DNA of 64,000 nucleotides from an uncultured Mycoplasmatota bacterium (lineage in GTDB: Bacteria; Bacillota_I; Bacilli_A; RF39; UBA660), in the NCBI GenBank assembly GCA_900546275.1, contig URCH01000004.1, positions 1 to 64,000 of the forward strand, read 5' to 3'. Under the pieces are notes generated by a model, which had not been told where the DNA came from, did not search any database, and was given only the letters and a program-made list of their open reading frames with translations. The position numbers and the translations under genes were made by a program. Positions 53,269 through 61,938 of the stretch are shown one piece after another. How positions within the stretch are numbered: position 1 is the first letter of the stretch; every line of letters starts with the position of its first letter.

Positions 53269-55530
53269 ATGGGAAGTTTAAGTGTTCAAATCTTTAGTGC
53301 AATATATGTAATAGTTTTGATAATAATATATTTTAGTAAAAAAAGAATTAATTCAATAGAAAATAAAATCTTTTCTTCATTAATAATCACAAATTTAATA
53401 GGCGTAATTCTTGATTTAATTAGTACTTCAACAGCACTTTATATGAAAGATGCAGTATGGCTAAACATAGTAAGTAAATTCTACTTAGTATATTTAATAA
53501 CATGGTTATTAATATTCACACTATATGTATACTATATATCTACAACAACTAAAAAAAATAAAAAAGAAAATAAAATGTATTATAAATTAAAAAAATATAT
53601 AATCATTATTGATTTTATAATATCAGCACTGGTTTTAATATTACCGTTACATAATTATAGTGAAAATGGAATTGTATATACATATGGTATGTCTGCAAAT
53701 TTAACATATATAGTTGCTGGTATATGTATATTACTTTGGATAATATGCTTGTTAATTAATATTAAAAACGTAATTAATAAAAAATTTATTCCATTGTTTG
53801 CTTTTATAATATTTGGATCTATAGCTGCTCTAATACAAGCAATAAATCCACAAATATTACTAGTAACAGCAGTATTTATATTTGTTAACTTCTTAATGTA
53901 TTTTACAATAGAAAATCCAGATGTAAAAATGTTGTCAGAATTAGAATATGCTAAAAATCAAGCTGAAAAAGCAAATAATGCTAAAACTGATTTTTTATCA
54001 AGTATGAGTCATGAAATAAGAACCCCATTAAATGCAATTGTAGGATTTAGTGAATGTATTGCTTCCTCTGATGATATAGTAAGTGCTAGAAGTGATGCTA
54101 AAGATATAATAATGGCAAGTCAAAATTTACTTGAAATAGTCAATGGAATACTTGATATATCAAAAATAGAAGCAAATAAAATGGAAATAGTAGAAACAGA
54201 TTATGAATTAGAACCTATGTTTAACAACTTAGTTAAATTAATGATTCCAAGAATTGGTGATAAACCAATAGAATTAAAAAAACATTTCGCACAAGATATA
54301 CCAGCTGTATTACATGGAGATGGTGGTAAATTAAAACAAATTGTTACTAACATATTAACAAATGCTGTAAAGTATACAGAAAAAGGACAAATTGATTTTA
54401 CAGTAAATTGTATTAATGAAAAAAATACATGTTCATTAATAATATCTGTAGAAGATACAGGAAGAGGAATAAAACCAGATAAAATAGATAAATTATTTCA
54501 AAAATTTGAAAGACTAGATGAAGATAAAAACACAACATTAGAGGGAACTGGACTTGGTCTTGCTATTACAAAAAAACTTACTGAAATGATGGGGGGAAAA
54601 ATTATTGTTCAAAGTAAATATGAAGTAGGATCTAAATTTACAGTTTATATAAAACAACAAATAGTTAGTATGAAAAAACAATATATAGAAGAACCGGAGA
54701 AAACTGAAACAATAGATTTAACAGGTAAAAAAATACTAGTTGTAGATGATAATAAAATGAATTTAAAAGTTGCATCTAGAATACTTAAAAACTATAATGC
54801 TCAGATTTTTGAATCAGAAAGTGGAATCGAATGCTTAGAAAGAATTAAGGCAAACGAAAAATATGATTTAATCTTATTAGATGATATGATGCCTAGAATG
54901 TCTGGTGTAGAAACACTACAAAGATTAAAACAAATTCCAAACTTTAATATTCCAGTAATAGCTTTAACAGCAAACGCTTTAGAGGGAATGAAAGAAAAAT
55001 ATATAAAAGATGGATTTAATGACTATTTATCAAAACCATTTAATAAGGTAGATTTAGAAATAGTTATAAAAAAATTTATTAAGACAGATAAAGTAGTAGA
55101 TACAAATCTAAAACCAAATATAGAAATAAAGCAAAATAATAATTTTGATTACCCAGATTTTAGTTCAAAAAAAATACTAATAGTAGATGATAATAAATTA
55201 AATATAAAAGTAGCAGAAATTCTATTAAAAAAATACAACTTTCAAATAGAAAGTGTTTTAAGTGGAAAAGAATGTATTGATAAAATTAACTCTGGTAATA
55301 ATTATGATTTGATTTTTATGGATTATATGATGCCTGAAATGGATGGAATAGAAACCTTAAATAATTTAAAACAAATTCCAAATTTTAAAACAAAAGTGAT
55401 TGCACTAACTGCTGATGCAATAGAAGGTTCAAAAGAAAGATTTCTAAATGCAGGATTTGATGAATATATTTCAAAACCTATTGATAAATCAATCTTAAAT
55501 GATGTTATATTAAAATTTATTCAAAAGTGA
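53269..55530 (+). CDS. Hybrid histidine kinase with two receiver domains
   Basis: A 753-residue protein. Seven hydrophobic segments occupy residues 1 to about 220. HisKA follows with DFLSSMSHEIRTPLNAIVGF (His248), then a HATPase domain with LTNAVKYTEKG, VEDTGRGI and GTGLGLAI. Two receiver domains follow: KKILVVDDNKMN with DLILLDDMMP (Asp538), and KKILIVDDNKLN with DLIFMDYMMP (Asp685). There is no HPt or DNA-binding domain, and no response regulator gene next to it. It probably relays phosphate to an unlinked partner. The second receiver looks like a duplication of the first (QIPNF, SKPF/SKPI). Confidence 0.93.
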   Translation: MGSLSVQIFSAIYVIVLIIIYFSKKRINSIENKIFSSLIITNLIGVILDLISTSTALYMKDAVWLNIVSKFYLVYLITWLLIFTLYVYYISTTTKKNKKENKMYYKLKKYIIIIDFIISALVLILPLHNYSENGIVYTYGMSANLTYIVAGICILLWIICLLINIKNVINKKFIPLFAFIIFGSIAALIQAINPQILLVTAVFIFVNFLMYFTIENPDVKMLSELEYAKNQAEKANNAKTDFLSSMSHEIRTPLNAIVGFSECIASSDDIVSARSDAKDIIMASQNLLEIVNGILDISKIEANKMEIVETDYELEPMFNNLVKLMIPRIGDKPIELKKHFAQDIPAVLHGDGGKLKQIVTNILTNAVKYTEKGQIDFTVNCINEKNTCSLIISVEDTGRGIKPDKIDKLFQKFERLDEDKNTTLEGTGLGLAITKKLTEMMGGKIIVQSKYEVGSKFTVYIKQQIVSMKKQYIEEPEKTETIDLTGKKILVVDDNKMNLKVASRILKNYNAQIFESESGIECLERIKANEKYDLILLDDMMPRMSGVETLQRLKQIPNFNIPVIALTANALEGMKEKYIKDGFNDYLSKPFNKVDLEIVIKKFIKTDKVVDTNLKPNIEIKQNNNFDYPDFSSKKILIVDDNKLNIKVAEILLKKYNFQIESVLSGKECIDKINSGNNYDLIFMDYMMPEMDGIETLNNLKQIPNFKTKVIALTADAIEGSKERFLNAGFDEYISKPIDKSILNDVILKFIQK

Positions 55531-55540
55531 TGGTGTAAAA

Positions 55541-56368
55541 ATGAAAAAAATTTTAAATAAAATATCTATATATTTTAAAAAATTGTTAAGTATAATAAAT
55601 AAGCCTGAAATGAAAATACTTCCAGGTCAATTAGCTTTTTTTCTAGTAATGTCCGTTTTTCCAATATTAACACTAATAGGATTAGTAGCAACATCTTTTA
55701 ATATTTCTATGGATACATTAATAGAATTTATGAGAAAAGTTATGCCACTTGAAGTTAGTGAAACACTAATTCCATTTATTCAGGGAAATGGAATCGACTT
55801 AAAAATTGGTTTTTCAATGATTATTGGTTTTATAATAGCTTCAAATGGAGCACAATCACTGATTGTTACATCAAATAGATTATATAATATAAAAGATTCA
55901 AATTATTTATCAAGAAGAATAAAAGCATTATTTTTAACAATACTATTAGTATTACTTACAATCTTTACAATTGTAGTTCTTGCGTTTGGTGATAATATAA
56001 TTTCATTTATAAGTAATCTAGGTATTTTAAAAAATATCGAAAGTATTATAAAATCTATATATGGAATATTAAAAATACCAGGTTCTTTATTAATAATTTT
56101 CTTTATTATAAAACTTATATATGTAATAACACCTGATAGTAAAATACCTAGTAAAGATACAACAAAAGGAGCCTTATTTACTACATTTGGAGTAACAATA
56201 GTTACACTTATATATTCATATTATGTCGCAAATTTTAGTAATTATGATATATTTTATGGTGGATTAACAAACATAGTTATTATGATGATGTGGATATATT
56301 TAATTTCATATATAATTGTAATTGGTATAAGTATAAATACACATGCTTATGTAGAAAAAGATGAATAA
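55541..56368 (+). CDS. YihY/BrkB-family membrane protein
   Basis: A 275-residue integral membrane protein with about six helices. Family marks are LPGQLAFFLVMSVFPILTLIGL (the G-x-LAF-x-L-x-S-x-FP pattern), NGAQSLIVTSNRLYNI, and GALFTTFGVTIVTLIYSYYVANFSNYDIFYGGL followed by IVIMMMWIYLISYIIVIG. The function of the family is not settled; RNase BN was an old misassignment. It starts ten bases after the hybrid kinase and is probably co-transcribed. Confidence 0.88.
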   Translation: MKKILNKISIYFKKLLSIINKPEMKILPGQLAFFLVMSVFPILTLIGLVATSFNISMDTLIEFMRKVMPLEVSETLIPFIQGNGIDLKIGFSMIIGFIIASNGAQSLIVTSNRLYNIKDSNYLSRRIKALFLTILLVLLTIFTIVVLAFGDNIISFISNLGILKNIESIIKSIYGILKIPGSLLIIFFIIKLIYVITPDSKIPSKDTTKGALFTTFGVTIVTLIYSYYVANFSNYDIFYGGLTNIVIMMMWIYLISYIIVIGISINTHAYVEKDE

Positions 56369-56390
56369 ATATATAAATTAAATAGATACT

Positions 56391-56418
56391 AATAATGGAC
56401 AATAAAGTCCATTATTTT
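56391..56418 (+). terminator. Terminator after the YihY gene
   Basis: AATAATGGAC-AATAAA-GTCCATTATT followed by TTAT. Confidence 0.78.
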
Positions 56419-56504
56419 ATATGGTATATAAATAAGCTAAGTTTAGTACTAAAACTAGTTTTACTGTGAACTAAGTAGTATTAATAAAAACTATTATTCT
56501 CCTA

Positions 56505-56533
56505 AAAACGATATACGATTTATATCGTTTTTT
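56505..56533 (+). terminator. Second terminator before the LTA synthase gene
   Basis: AAAACGATATA pairs with TATATCGTTTT, followed by more T residues. With the terminator at 56391 it insulates the following gene. Between them I see only an imperfect AGTACTAAAAC/GTTTTACT inverted repeat. Confidence 0.8.
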
Positions 56534-56537
56534 GCAT

Positions 56538-56566
56538 TTGTAAAAACATAAAAAAAATGGTATACT
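56538..56566 (+). promoter_or_regulatory. Promoter of the LTA-synthase-like gene
   Basis: TTGTAA (56538-56543), 17-bp spacer, TATACT (56561-56566) with an extended TGG. Confidence 0.65.
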
Positions 56567-56587
56567 TATTGTATTTGAGGTGGTACT

Positions 56588-58624
56588 TTGAAAAAGTTAA
56601 AGGAAAAGTTAAAATCAATTAAAAATTTTGATATAAAAAAGTATTATAAAGATAACAAATTAATGATTTTATTTATAATAGTATCATTAATAAATGCCAT
56701 GTTACTTAGATTTTTAACAATAAAAAATTATTTTGATATACAGCCAGTATTATGTGATTTAGCATTCTTAATAATAGTTAGTTCATTTAGTTTTTTGCTT
56801 AAACCTAAAAACAGATTTAAATACTTTTTAGTTTTTTCAATAATATTTTCGATAATATGTGTTATTAATTCAATGTATTATACTAATTACTTATCATATG
56901 CATCAGTATCTTTACTTGCTACTTCATTACAAATAGTAGATGTAGCAGATGCTGTATATGAAAATGTAATGGAAATAAAAGATTTTTGTTATATATGGCA
57001 GATAATAGCAATTTGTTTTGCTTATTATAGTATTAAAAAGAAAACACAAGTAGAAATAACTCAAACAAGAGATAAATATGGTTTTAGAAACACAATAATA
57101 TTTGGATTAACAGTTTTGTTGATTTTTATTATCAGTTTAAGTCCAACGGATATTGGAAGAATAACTAAACAGTGGAATAGAGATTATATAGTATCAAAAT
57201 ATGGAATATACACATATCAAGTAAGCGATGCAATATTTAGTGTTACACCTAAGATTACTAGTATGTTTGGTTATGATAAAAATTATAAATTATTTAGAGA
57301 TTATTATAATGAAAAAAAAGAATCACAACCTAACAAATATACAAATATATTTGAAGGAAAAAATGTTTTAGTTATACATGCAGAAAGTATTCAACAGTTT
57401 ACGATGAAAACTTCATTTAATGGAATAGAAGTAACACCTAACTTAAATAAATTAGCAAGTGATGGAATTTATTTTTCTAACTTTTATGCACAAGAGAGTG
57501 TTGGTACAAGTAGTGATAGTGAGTTTACTTTTAATACATCACTTTTACCTGCAACAAGTGGAACAATAGCAATTAATTATTGGGATAGGGAATATACAAC
57601 AATTCAAAAATTATTAAAAGAAAAAAATTATTATACATTCAGTATGCATGGTAATAATTGTACATTCTGGAACAGAAATTTATTACATCAACAATTTGGT
57701 TATAATAAATTCTATTGTTATACCAATGATTATAATATAGATGAAACAATAGGGTTAGGACTATCAGATAAATCATTCTTTAAGCAATCTGTAGATAAAA
57801 TTAAAAACATAAATGAACAATATAATAATTGGTATGGTACTATGATAATGCTTACCAATCATACTCCATTTTCATATATTGATGGCCATACAGACTATGA
57901 AGTAGATTATAAATATGAAAAAGTAGATGAAAAAACAGGTGAAAAAACTATAGCTTCTGCACCTTACCTAGAAGGAACTGTACTTGGAAATTATATTAAA
58001 TCAGTTCATTATGCAGATGAGGCATTAGGACAATTAATAGATGATTTAGATAAAAATGGACTTTTAGATAATACAGTATTAGTTATATATGGAGATCATG
58101 ACGCTAAAATAAAAAAATCAGAATATGAAAGATTTTATAATTATGATTATAAAACAGATACAGTGCTTTCACCAAATGATCCTGGGTATGTTAAAATGGA
58201 TGATGTTGATTATGAATTAAATAGAAAAGTTCCATTAATTATATGGTCAAAAGATATGGATAAAAGCTATAAAACCGAAGTCAAAGAAGCAATGGGAATG
58301 TATGATGTTTTACCAACACTAGGTAATATGTTAAACATTAAAAGTAAATATAGTCTAGGAAATGATATTTTTAGTACAAGTAATAATGTTGTTGTTTTCC
58401 CAGATGCAAGTTGGTTAACAAATGATATTTATTATAATAGTCAAACTAATGAAGCATTTGATATAAGTAATAAACAAAATAATGTTAATTTCTTAGAAAA
58501 ATCAGATTATGTAGAAAAAACAAATAAAATGGCCGAAGAAAAAATTGTTGTTTCAAATGCTATTGTTGTTTATGACTTAATTAAACAAGCAAATATAGAT
58601 AATTCAGTAAAAGTAAATAATTAG
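56588..58624 (+). CDS. ltaS: LTA synthase family protein (phosphoglycerol transferase)
   Basis: A 678-residue sulfatase-fold enzyme. About five N-terminal membrane helices (to about 190) precede an extracellular domain with LVIHAESIQQF (metal glutamate), ESVGTSSDSEFTFNTSLLP (nucleophile region), MHGNNCTFWNRN and VIYGDHDAKI. It polymerises glycerol phosphate from phosphatidylglycerol onto a lipid anchor. The position of the S. aureus nucleophile Thr300 appears to be Ser308 here, with a Thr just before it. The start is TTG 56588, the only start near GAGGTGG. It lies 8 bp before a small anchored protein. Paralogue specificity (LTA synthase or primase) cannot be told. Confidence 0.87.
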   Translation: MKKLKEKLKSIKNFDIKKYYKDNKLMILFIIVSLINAMLLRFLTIKNYFDIQPVLCDLAFLIIVSSFSFLLKPKNRFKYFLVFSIIFSIICVINSMYYTNYLSYASVSLLATSLQIVDVADAVYENVMEIKDFCYIWQIIAICFAYYSIKKKTQVEITQTRDKYGFRNTIIFGLTVLLIFIISLSPTDIGRITKQWNRDYIVSKYGIYTYQVSDAIFSVTPKITSMFGYDKNYKLFRDYYNEKKESQPNKYTNIFEGKNVLVIHAESIQQFTMKTSFNGIEVTPNLNKLASDGIYFSNFYAQESVGTSSDSEFTFNTSLLPATSGTIAINYWDREYTTIQKLLKEKNYYTFSMHGNNCTFWNRNLLHQQFGYNKFYCYTNDYNIDETIGLGLSDKSFFKQSVDKIKNINEQYNNWYGTMIMLTNHTPFSYIDGHTDYEVDYKYEKVDEKTGEKTIASAPYLEGTVLGNYIKSVHYADEALGQLIDDLDKNGLLDNTVLVIYGDHDAKIKKSEYERFYNYDYKTDTVLSPNDPGYVKMDDVDYELNRKVPLIIWSKDMDKSYKTEVKEAMGMYDVLPTLGNMLNIKSKYSLGNDIFSTSNNVVVFPDASWLTNDIYYNSQTNEAFDISNKQNNVNFLEKSDYVEKTNKMAEEKIVVSNAIVVYDLIKQANIDNSVKVNN

Positions 58625-58632
58625 GAGGAAAA

Positions 58633-59262
58633 ATGAAAAGAAAATTAAATTTAAGGAAAATAATAACTTTTGGTATATATACATTATTTATTTTTTTGAT
58701 AATAGGGTGTTTAATTAAAATTATTTTCTTTAATAAAAAAACAGTAGATGTAAAAGTTGTAAACGAAATAGAAAAATATAATTATAGTTTAAATAATAAT
58801 GCTACAGCTTATTATAAATCACTATTTGAAGAATTAAAGAATTTATTAGAAAATGATTATAATATAGAAGATTATGTAAAACTAGTTTCTAAATTATTTG
58901 TTACAGACGTATATACATTAGATAATAAGTTAAATAAAAATGATATTGGTGGAACACAATTTGTATATGCTGATTTCGTAGATGATTTTAATTCGATAGC
59001 TCAATCTACAATATATAAATCTGTAGAAAATAATATGTATGGTGATAGAAAACAAGAATTACCTATAGTAAATGAAGTTATAATAGACTCAATTGAAACT
59101 AAAAACTTTAAGTATAATGATAAAATAATCAATGATGCCTATTATGTTAGTTTAACAGTTAATTATAATAAAGATTTAGGTTATCCTAAAAATATTGATT
59201 TGGTTTTAATAAAGAACAATGATAAAGTAGAAGTAGTAAAAATGCAAACAAAAGAAAGCTAA
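58633..59262 (+). CDS. Single-pass membrane protein downstream of ltaS
   Basis: A 209-residue protein with one N-terminal helix (about 10-33, including IIGCLIKIIFF) and about 175 residues outside. The outer part is helical near the membrane (YKSLFEELKNLLENDYNIEDYVKLVSKLFVTDVYTLD) and then beta-rich. No family recognised. AGGAGG precedes the start, and it shares the ltaS transcript, so a role in lipoteichoic acid synthesis or its control is plausible but unproven. Confidence 0.75.
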   Translation: MKRKLNLRKIITFGIYTLFIFLIIGCLIKIIFFNKKTVDVKVVNEIEKYNYSLNNNATAYYKSLFEELKNLLENDYNIEDYVKLVSKLFVTDVYTLDNKLNKNDIGGTQFVYADFVDDFNSIAQSTIYKSVENNMYGDRKQELPIVNEVIIDSIETKNFKYNDKIINDAYYVSLTVNYNKDLGYPKNIDLVLIKNNDKVEVVKMQTKES

Positions 59263-59280
59263 ATGATAGCTTTCTTTTAT
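59254..59280. terminator. Bidirectional terminator
   Basis: GAAAGCTA-AATG-ATAGCTTTC with A-rich and T-rich flanks, between two convergent genes; it contains the stop codon of the plus-strand gene. Confidence 0.83.
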
Positions 59281-61172
59281 TCTTCATTATCAATTATTAT
59301 ATCGTTTTCATTTTTTTCTGGATTGGTATTATCAGTATTATTATCAATATTACTACTTGGAATAGAGGATACAACTTTTATTGTGATTCCTTTAGATTTA
59401 TCCATAAATTCAGTATCTATATTTGAGTAAGGTGTTTGACTTATTATTTGACCTACAAACTGACCATTACTACCAGAAACGGTTTCTACTTTTACTGCTA
59501 TATTATTATTTCTACCATAATTTATTGCAACACTTTGATCTTTTCCAACAAAGTTAGGAAGTAAATTTAATTTATTTGTAACTGAATAAGTTCCTTTTCC
59601 AATTACTTTTTCTTTATATTTTGTATTAATATCAAAATCAAAGTTTTTAATTATTTCTGTTTCATATCCTAAATTTGATTTCATTGCTTTTTTAACTTCA
59701 TCTAATGATTGATCATATGGAATAAAGTTATATAAATTTAATTTCATACCAGCATTATATAAATTACTATAATCAAATATATATTGATCATATCCACTTA
59801 TATATAGTCGCTGCATATTAAATGCGTCTTTTGTTTTTGAAGCATCTACAATTTTTAAAGCTATATCATAAAATGAGAATATTTGATTTGTTGTCATATT
59901 TGTTTCTATATTATTACTAATAGTATCAAGTATACTACTAACTGTATTTAAATCTCTTATTTCAAGTAATTTGTTCATTAATCCTTTAACAACTAATTGT
60001 TGATTTTGTCCTCTAATAAAATCATTAATTGTTTTTCTATGACGTGATAATGCTAATGCTTGTTCACCATTTAAAACTTGTTTTCCTTTGTTTAAACAAA
60101 TTAGATTATCAAAATTTCTATTACTATCTTGTTCACAAAATTTAATAGGAACATCTACTTCAATTCCACCAATTGCATCTACAAGATTTACAACACCTTT
60201 AAAATCTATTTTTACATAATAATCTATTTTTATATCCATTAAATTTTCTATTGTTTTCTGCATGCAACTCTCACCATACCAAGCAGCATGTGTGATTTTA
60301 TTTTTTTTGTTTCCAGCAAAACAAGAAATAGATGTATATGTATCTCTTGGTATACTTAATATTGTGGAATTTAAGGTTTTTGGATTAAATGTAATAAGCA
60401 TTAATGCATCTCCATTTAATGATGCATTTTTAATGTCATTTGTTGATGAATCAACTCCCATTAATAAAACAGTGATTGGCTCTGTTATTTTAGTTTCAGT
60501 GTTTGTTTCTAGTTTTATACTTTTTTCATAACTATAAACGATTTTTGTTTTACTAAAATCAAATGAATCTGTGTTTGAGAGTTTAACTTCATAATTTGTT
60601 GGTAAGAATACATACTTTATTTTCTCATCTAATAAATCATGAATTAGAGAAGAGTAGTCGCTATATTTTACAATCTCATTTTTTAATTTTTCTTTTTTAA
60701 TTATTTCATTTGGTACTGTGTATCCATCAATACTATTTTCATCATCAAGTATTCCTATTTTTTCATTACTTGGTATATCTTTAATATTAGATACATCATT
60801 TGTATTAAGTGTTACTATACTTGAAGAATACGTTGTTGTAGATGTACTTATTTTAGCTATTTTTTCATATATATTATGAGCAGTTATGGATGCAACTACA
60901 AGTATTATAGAATATATAAACATAAATATTAGTAACAGCAAATATTTTTTCTTTTTATTTTTTTTGAGTACATTTATACTCATATTAAACATCATAAACC
61001 ATAAAAATAATAAAATAATGTTTAGTAAAAATCTTATATTATTTTCTATGTTATTAAGAAGAGAAACAACATAGAATAGGTAGAATGTTCCAAATGTTAA
61101 TAATAAAAATATTATAAATATTAAAATAAACATTCCTTTATTTTTCATCATTAATTTTAAATCTTTTTTCAT
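59277..61172 (-). CDS. LytR-CpsA-Psr ligase with a C-terminal PASTA-like domain
   Basis: A 631-residue protein. ATG 61172 follows GGAGGAAGT. Three N-terminal helices (about 10-32, 42-60 and 70-92) lead to an extracellular LCP domain (about 235-410): TVLLMGVDSS, DALMLITFNPKTLNSTILSIPRDTY, KITHAAWYGE, LVDAIGGIEVDVP, and LSRHRKTINDFIRGQNQQ with the pyrophosphate-binding arginines. A PASTA-like domain (about 545-610: LPNFVGKDQ, VGQIISQTPYS, ITIKVVSS) follows, then an Asn/Asp tail. LCP enzymes attach teichoic acids or capsule to peptidoglycan; the PASTA part may bind wall fragments. Confidence 0.9.
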   Translation of the reverse strand: MKKDLKLMMKNKGMFILIFIIFLLLTFGTFYLFYVVSLLNNIENNIRFLLNIILLFLWFMMFNMSINVLKKNKKKKYLLLLIFMFIYSIILVVASITAHNIYEKIAKISTSTTTYSSSIVTLNTNDVSNIKDIPSNEKIGILDDENSIDGYTVPNEIIKKEKLKNEIVKYSDYSSLIHDLLDEKIKYVFLPTNYEVKLSNTDSFDFSKTKIVYSYEKSIKLETNTETKITEPITVLLMGVDSSTNDIKNASLNGDALMLITFNPKTLNSTILSIPRDTYTSISCFAGNKKNKITHAAWYGESCMQKTIENLMDIKIDYYVKIDFKGVVNLVDAIGGIEVDVPIKFCEQDSNRNFDNLICLNKGKQVLNGEQALALSRHRKTINDFIRGQNQQLVVKGLMNKLLEIRDLNTVSSILDTISNNIETNMTTNQIFSFYDIALKIVDASKTKDAFNMQRLYISGYDQYIFDYSNLYNAGMKLNLYNFIPYDQSLDEVKKAMKSNLGYETEIIKNFDFDINTKYKEKVIGKGTYSVTNKLNLLPNFVGKDQSVAINYGRNNNIAVKVETVSGSNGQFVGQIISQTPYSNIDTEFMDKSKGITIKVVSSIPSSNIDNNTDNTNPEKNENDIIIDNEE

Positions 61173-61283
61173 ACTTCCTCCGATACTACATATAATATTA
61201 TAAACTATTATTATTAGTTTTAACAAATTAATAATAAATATTTTAAAAAAAATATATTTATTTTACAAACTGTTTAAAAAATA

Positions 61284-61312
61284 TTGAATTTAAAAATTTT
61301 TTTTGATATAAT
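61284..61312 (+). promoter_or_regulatory. tRNA-Cys promoter
   Basis: TTGAAT (61284-61289), 17-bp spacer, TATAAT (61307-61312) with an extended TGA, 12 bp before the mature tRNA. Confidence 0.65.
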
Positions 61313-61324
61313 TTTAATTGTTAT

Positions 61325-61398
61325 GGGTCTATAGCCAAGTGGTAAGGCGTGGGACTGCAACTCCCTGATCGTTGGTTCAAATCCGACTAGGCCCTCCA
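61325..61398 (+). tRNA. tRNA-Cys (anticodon GCA)
   Basis: A 74-nt cloverleaf. Acceptor GGGTCTA pairs with TAGGCCC (one G-T pair), the D arm is AGCC...GGC, the anticodon loop is CTGCAAC with GCA at 61357-61359, and the T arm is GTTGG-TTCAAAT-CCGAC. Discriminator T and an encoded CCA end it. U73 is the identity base of tRNA-Cys. The outermost anticodon-stem pair is a T-T mismatch. Confidence 0.96.
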
Positions 61399-61409
61399 GA
61401 TTGATAGGA

Positions 61410-61436
61410 AACTCGAACTTTTATAGTTCGAGTTTT
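61410..61436 (+). terminator. Terminator after tRNA-Cys
   Basis: AACTCGAACT pairs with AGTTCGAGTT, followed by T residues. Confidence 0.85.
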
Positions 61437-61557
61437 ATAATACAAAAATTTGTGATAAAATAAATATATAAAGTTTAATTTAATTATCAGCTTATAAACA
61501 CACTTATAATTTGTCGCGTAAAATTACATATTCAAATAAATAGGATGATGATATATA

Positions 61558-61878
61558 TGAAAGAACAACAAATAAAAAAATTTATAGAACAAGTAAAATT
61601 AGAATTAACGTATAAGAAATTTCTGAAAATCGATATTATTTATCAACTAATAGATATTTAATACTACTAATGTTGCCTTTGAAAAACAGAATTACTCTAG
61701 TGAAATAGAAAATCCTTTAGAAATGGCTCTTGAATTTTATAAAGAATATAATATGGAATATTACAACACTATTATAAAGAATATTCAAAGTAGAAGAATT
61801 ATTAAAAATATAAATATAGTATTTTTATGTAAAATAGAAAGAGAAAATTTAAATAAAAATTTTCAAGTTATTATATAA
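61558..61878 (+). pseudogene. Frameshifted small gene
   Basis: A start with AGGATG upstream opens MKEQQIKKFIEQVKLELTYK, which runs into a stop at 61660. Two other frames carry clearly protein-like continuations: ISENRYYLSTNRYLI (about 61619-61663) and FNTTNVAFEKQNYSSEIENP onward to a stop at 61876-61878. Joined, they give about 105 residues, so at least two frameshifts have broken the gene. The family is not recognised. The rest of the gap from 61437 to 61938 holds only A+T-rich sequence and a TATAAT (61914-61919) before rnfC. Confidence 0.55.
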
Positions 61879-61938
61879 AAAACTTTACTCTTTTTTTTTC
61901 GACAAAAAAAATGTATAATAGATGTACGGAGGTAAGTT

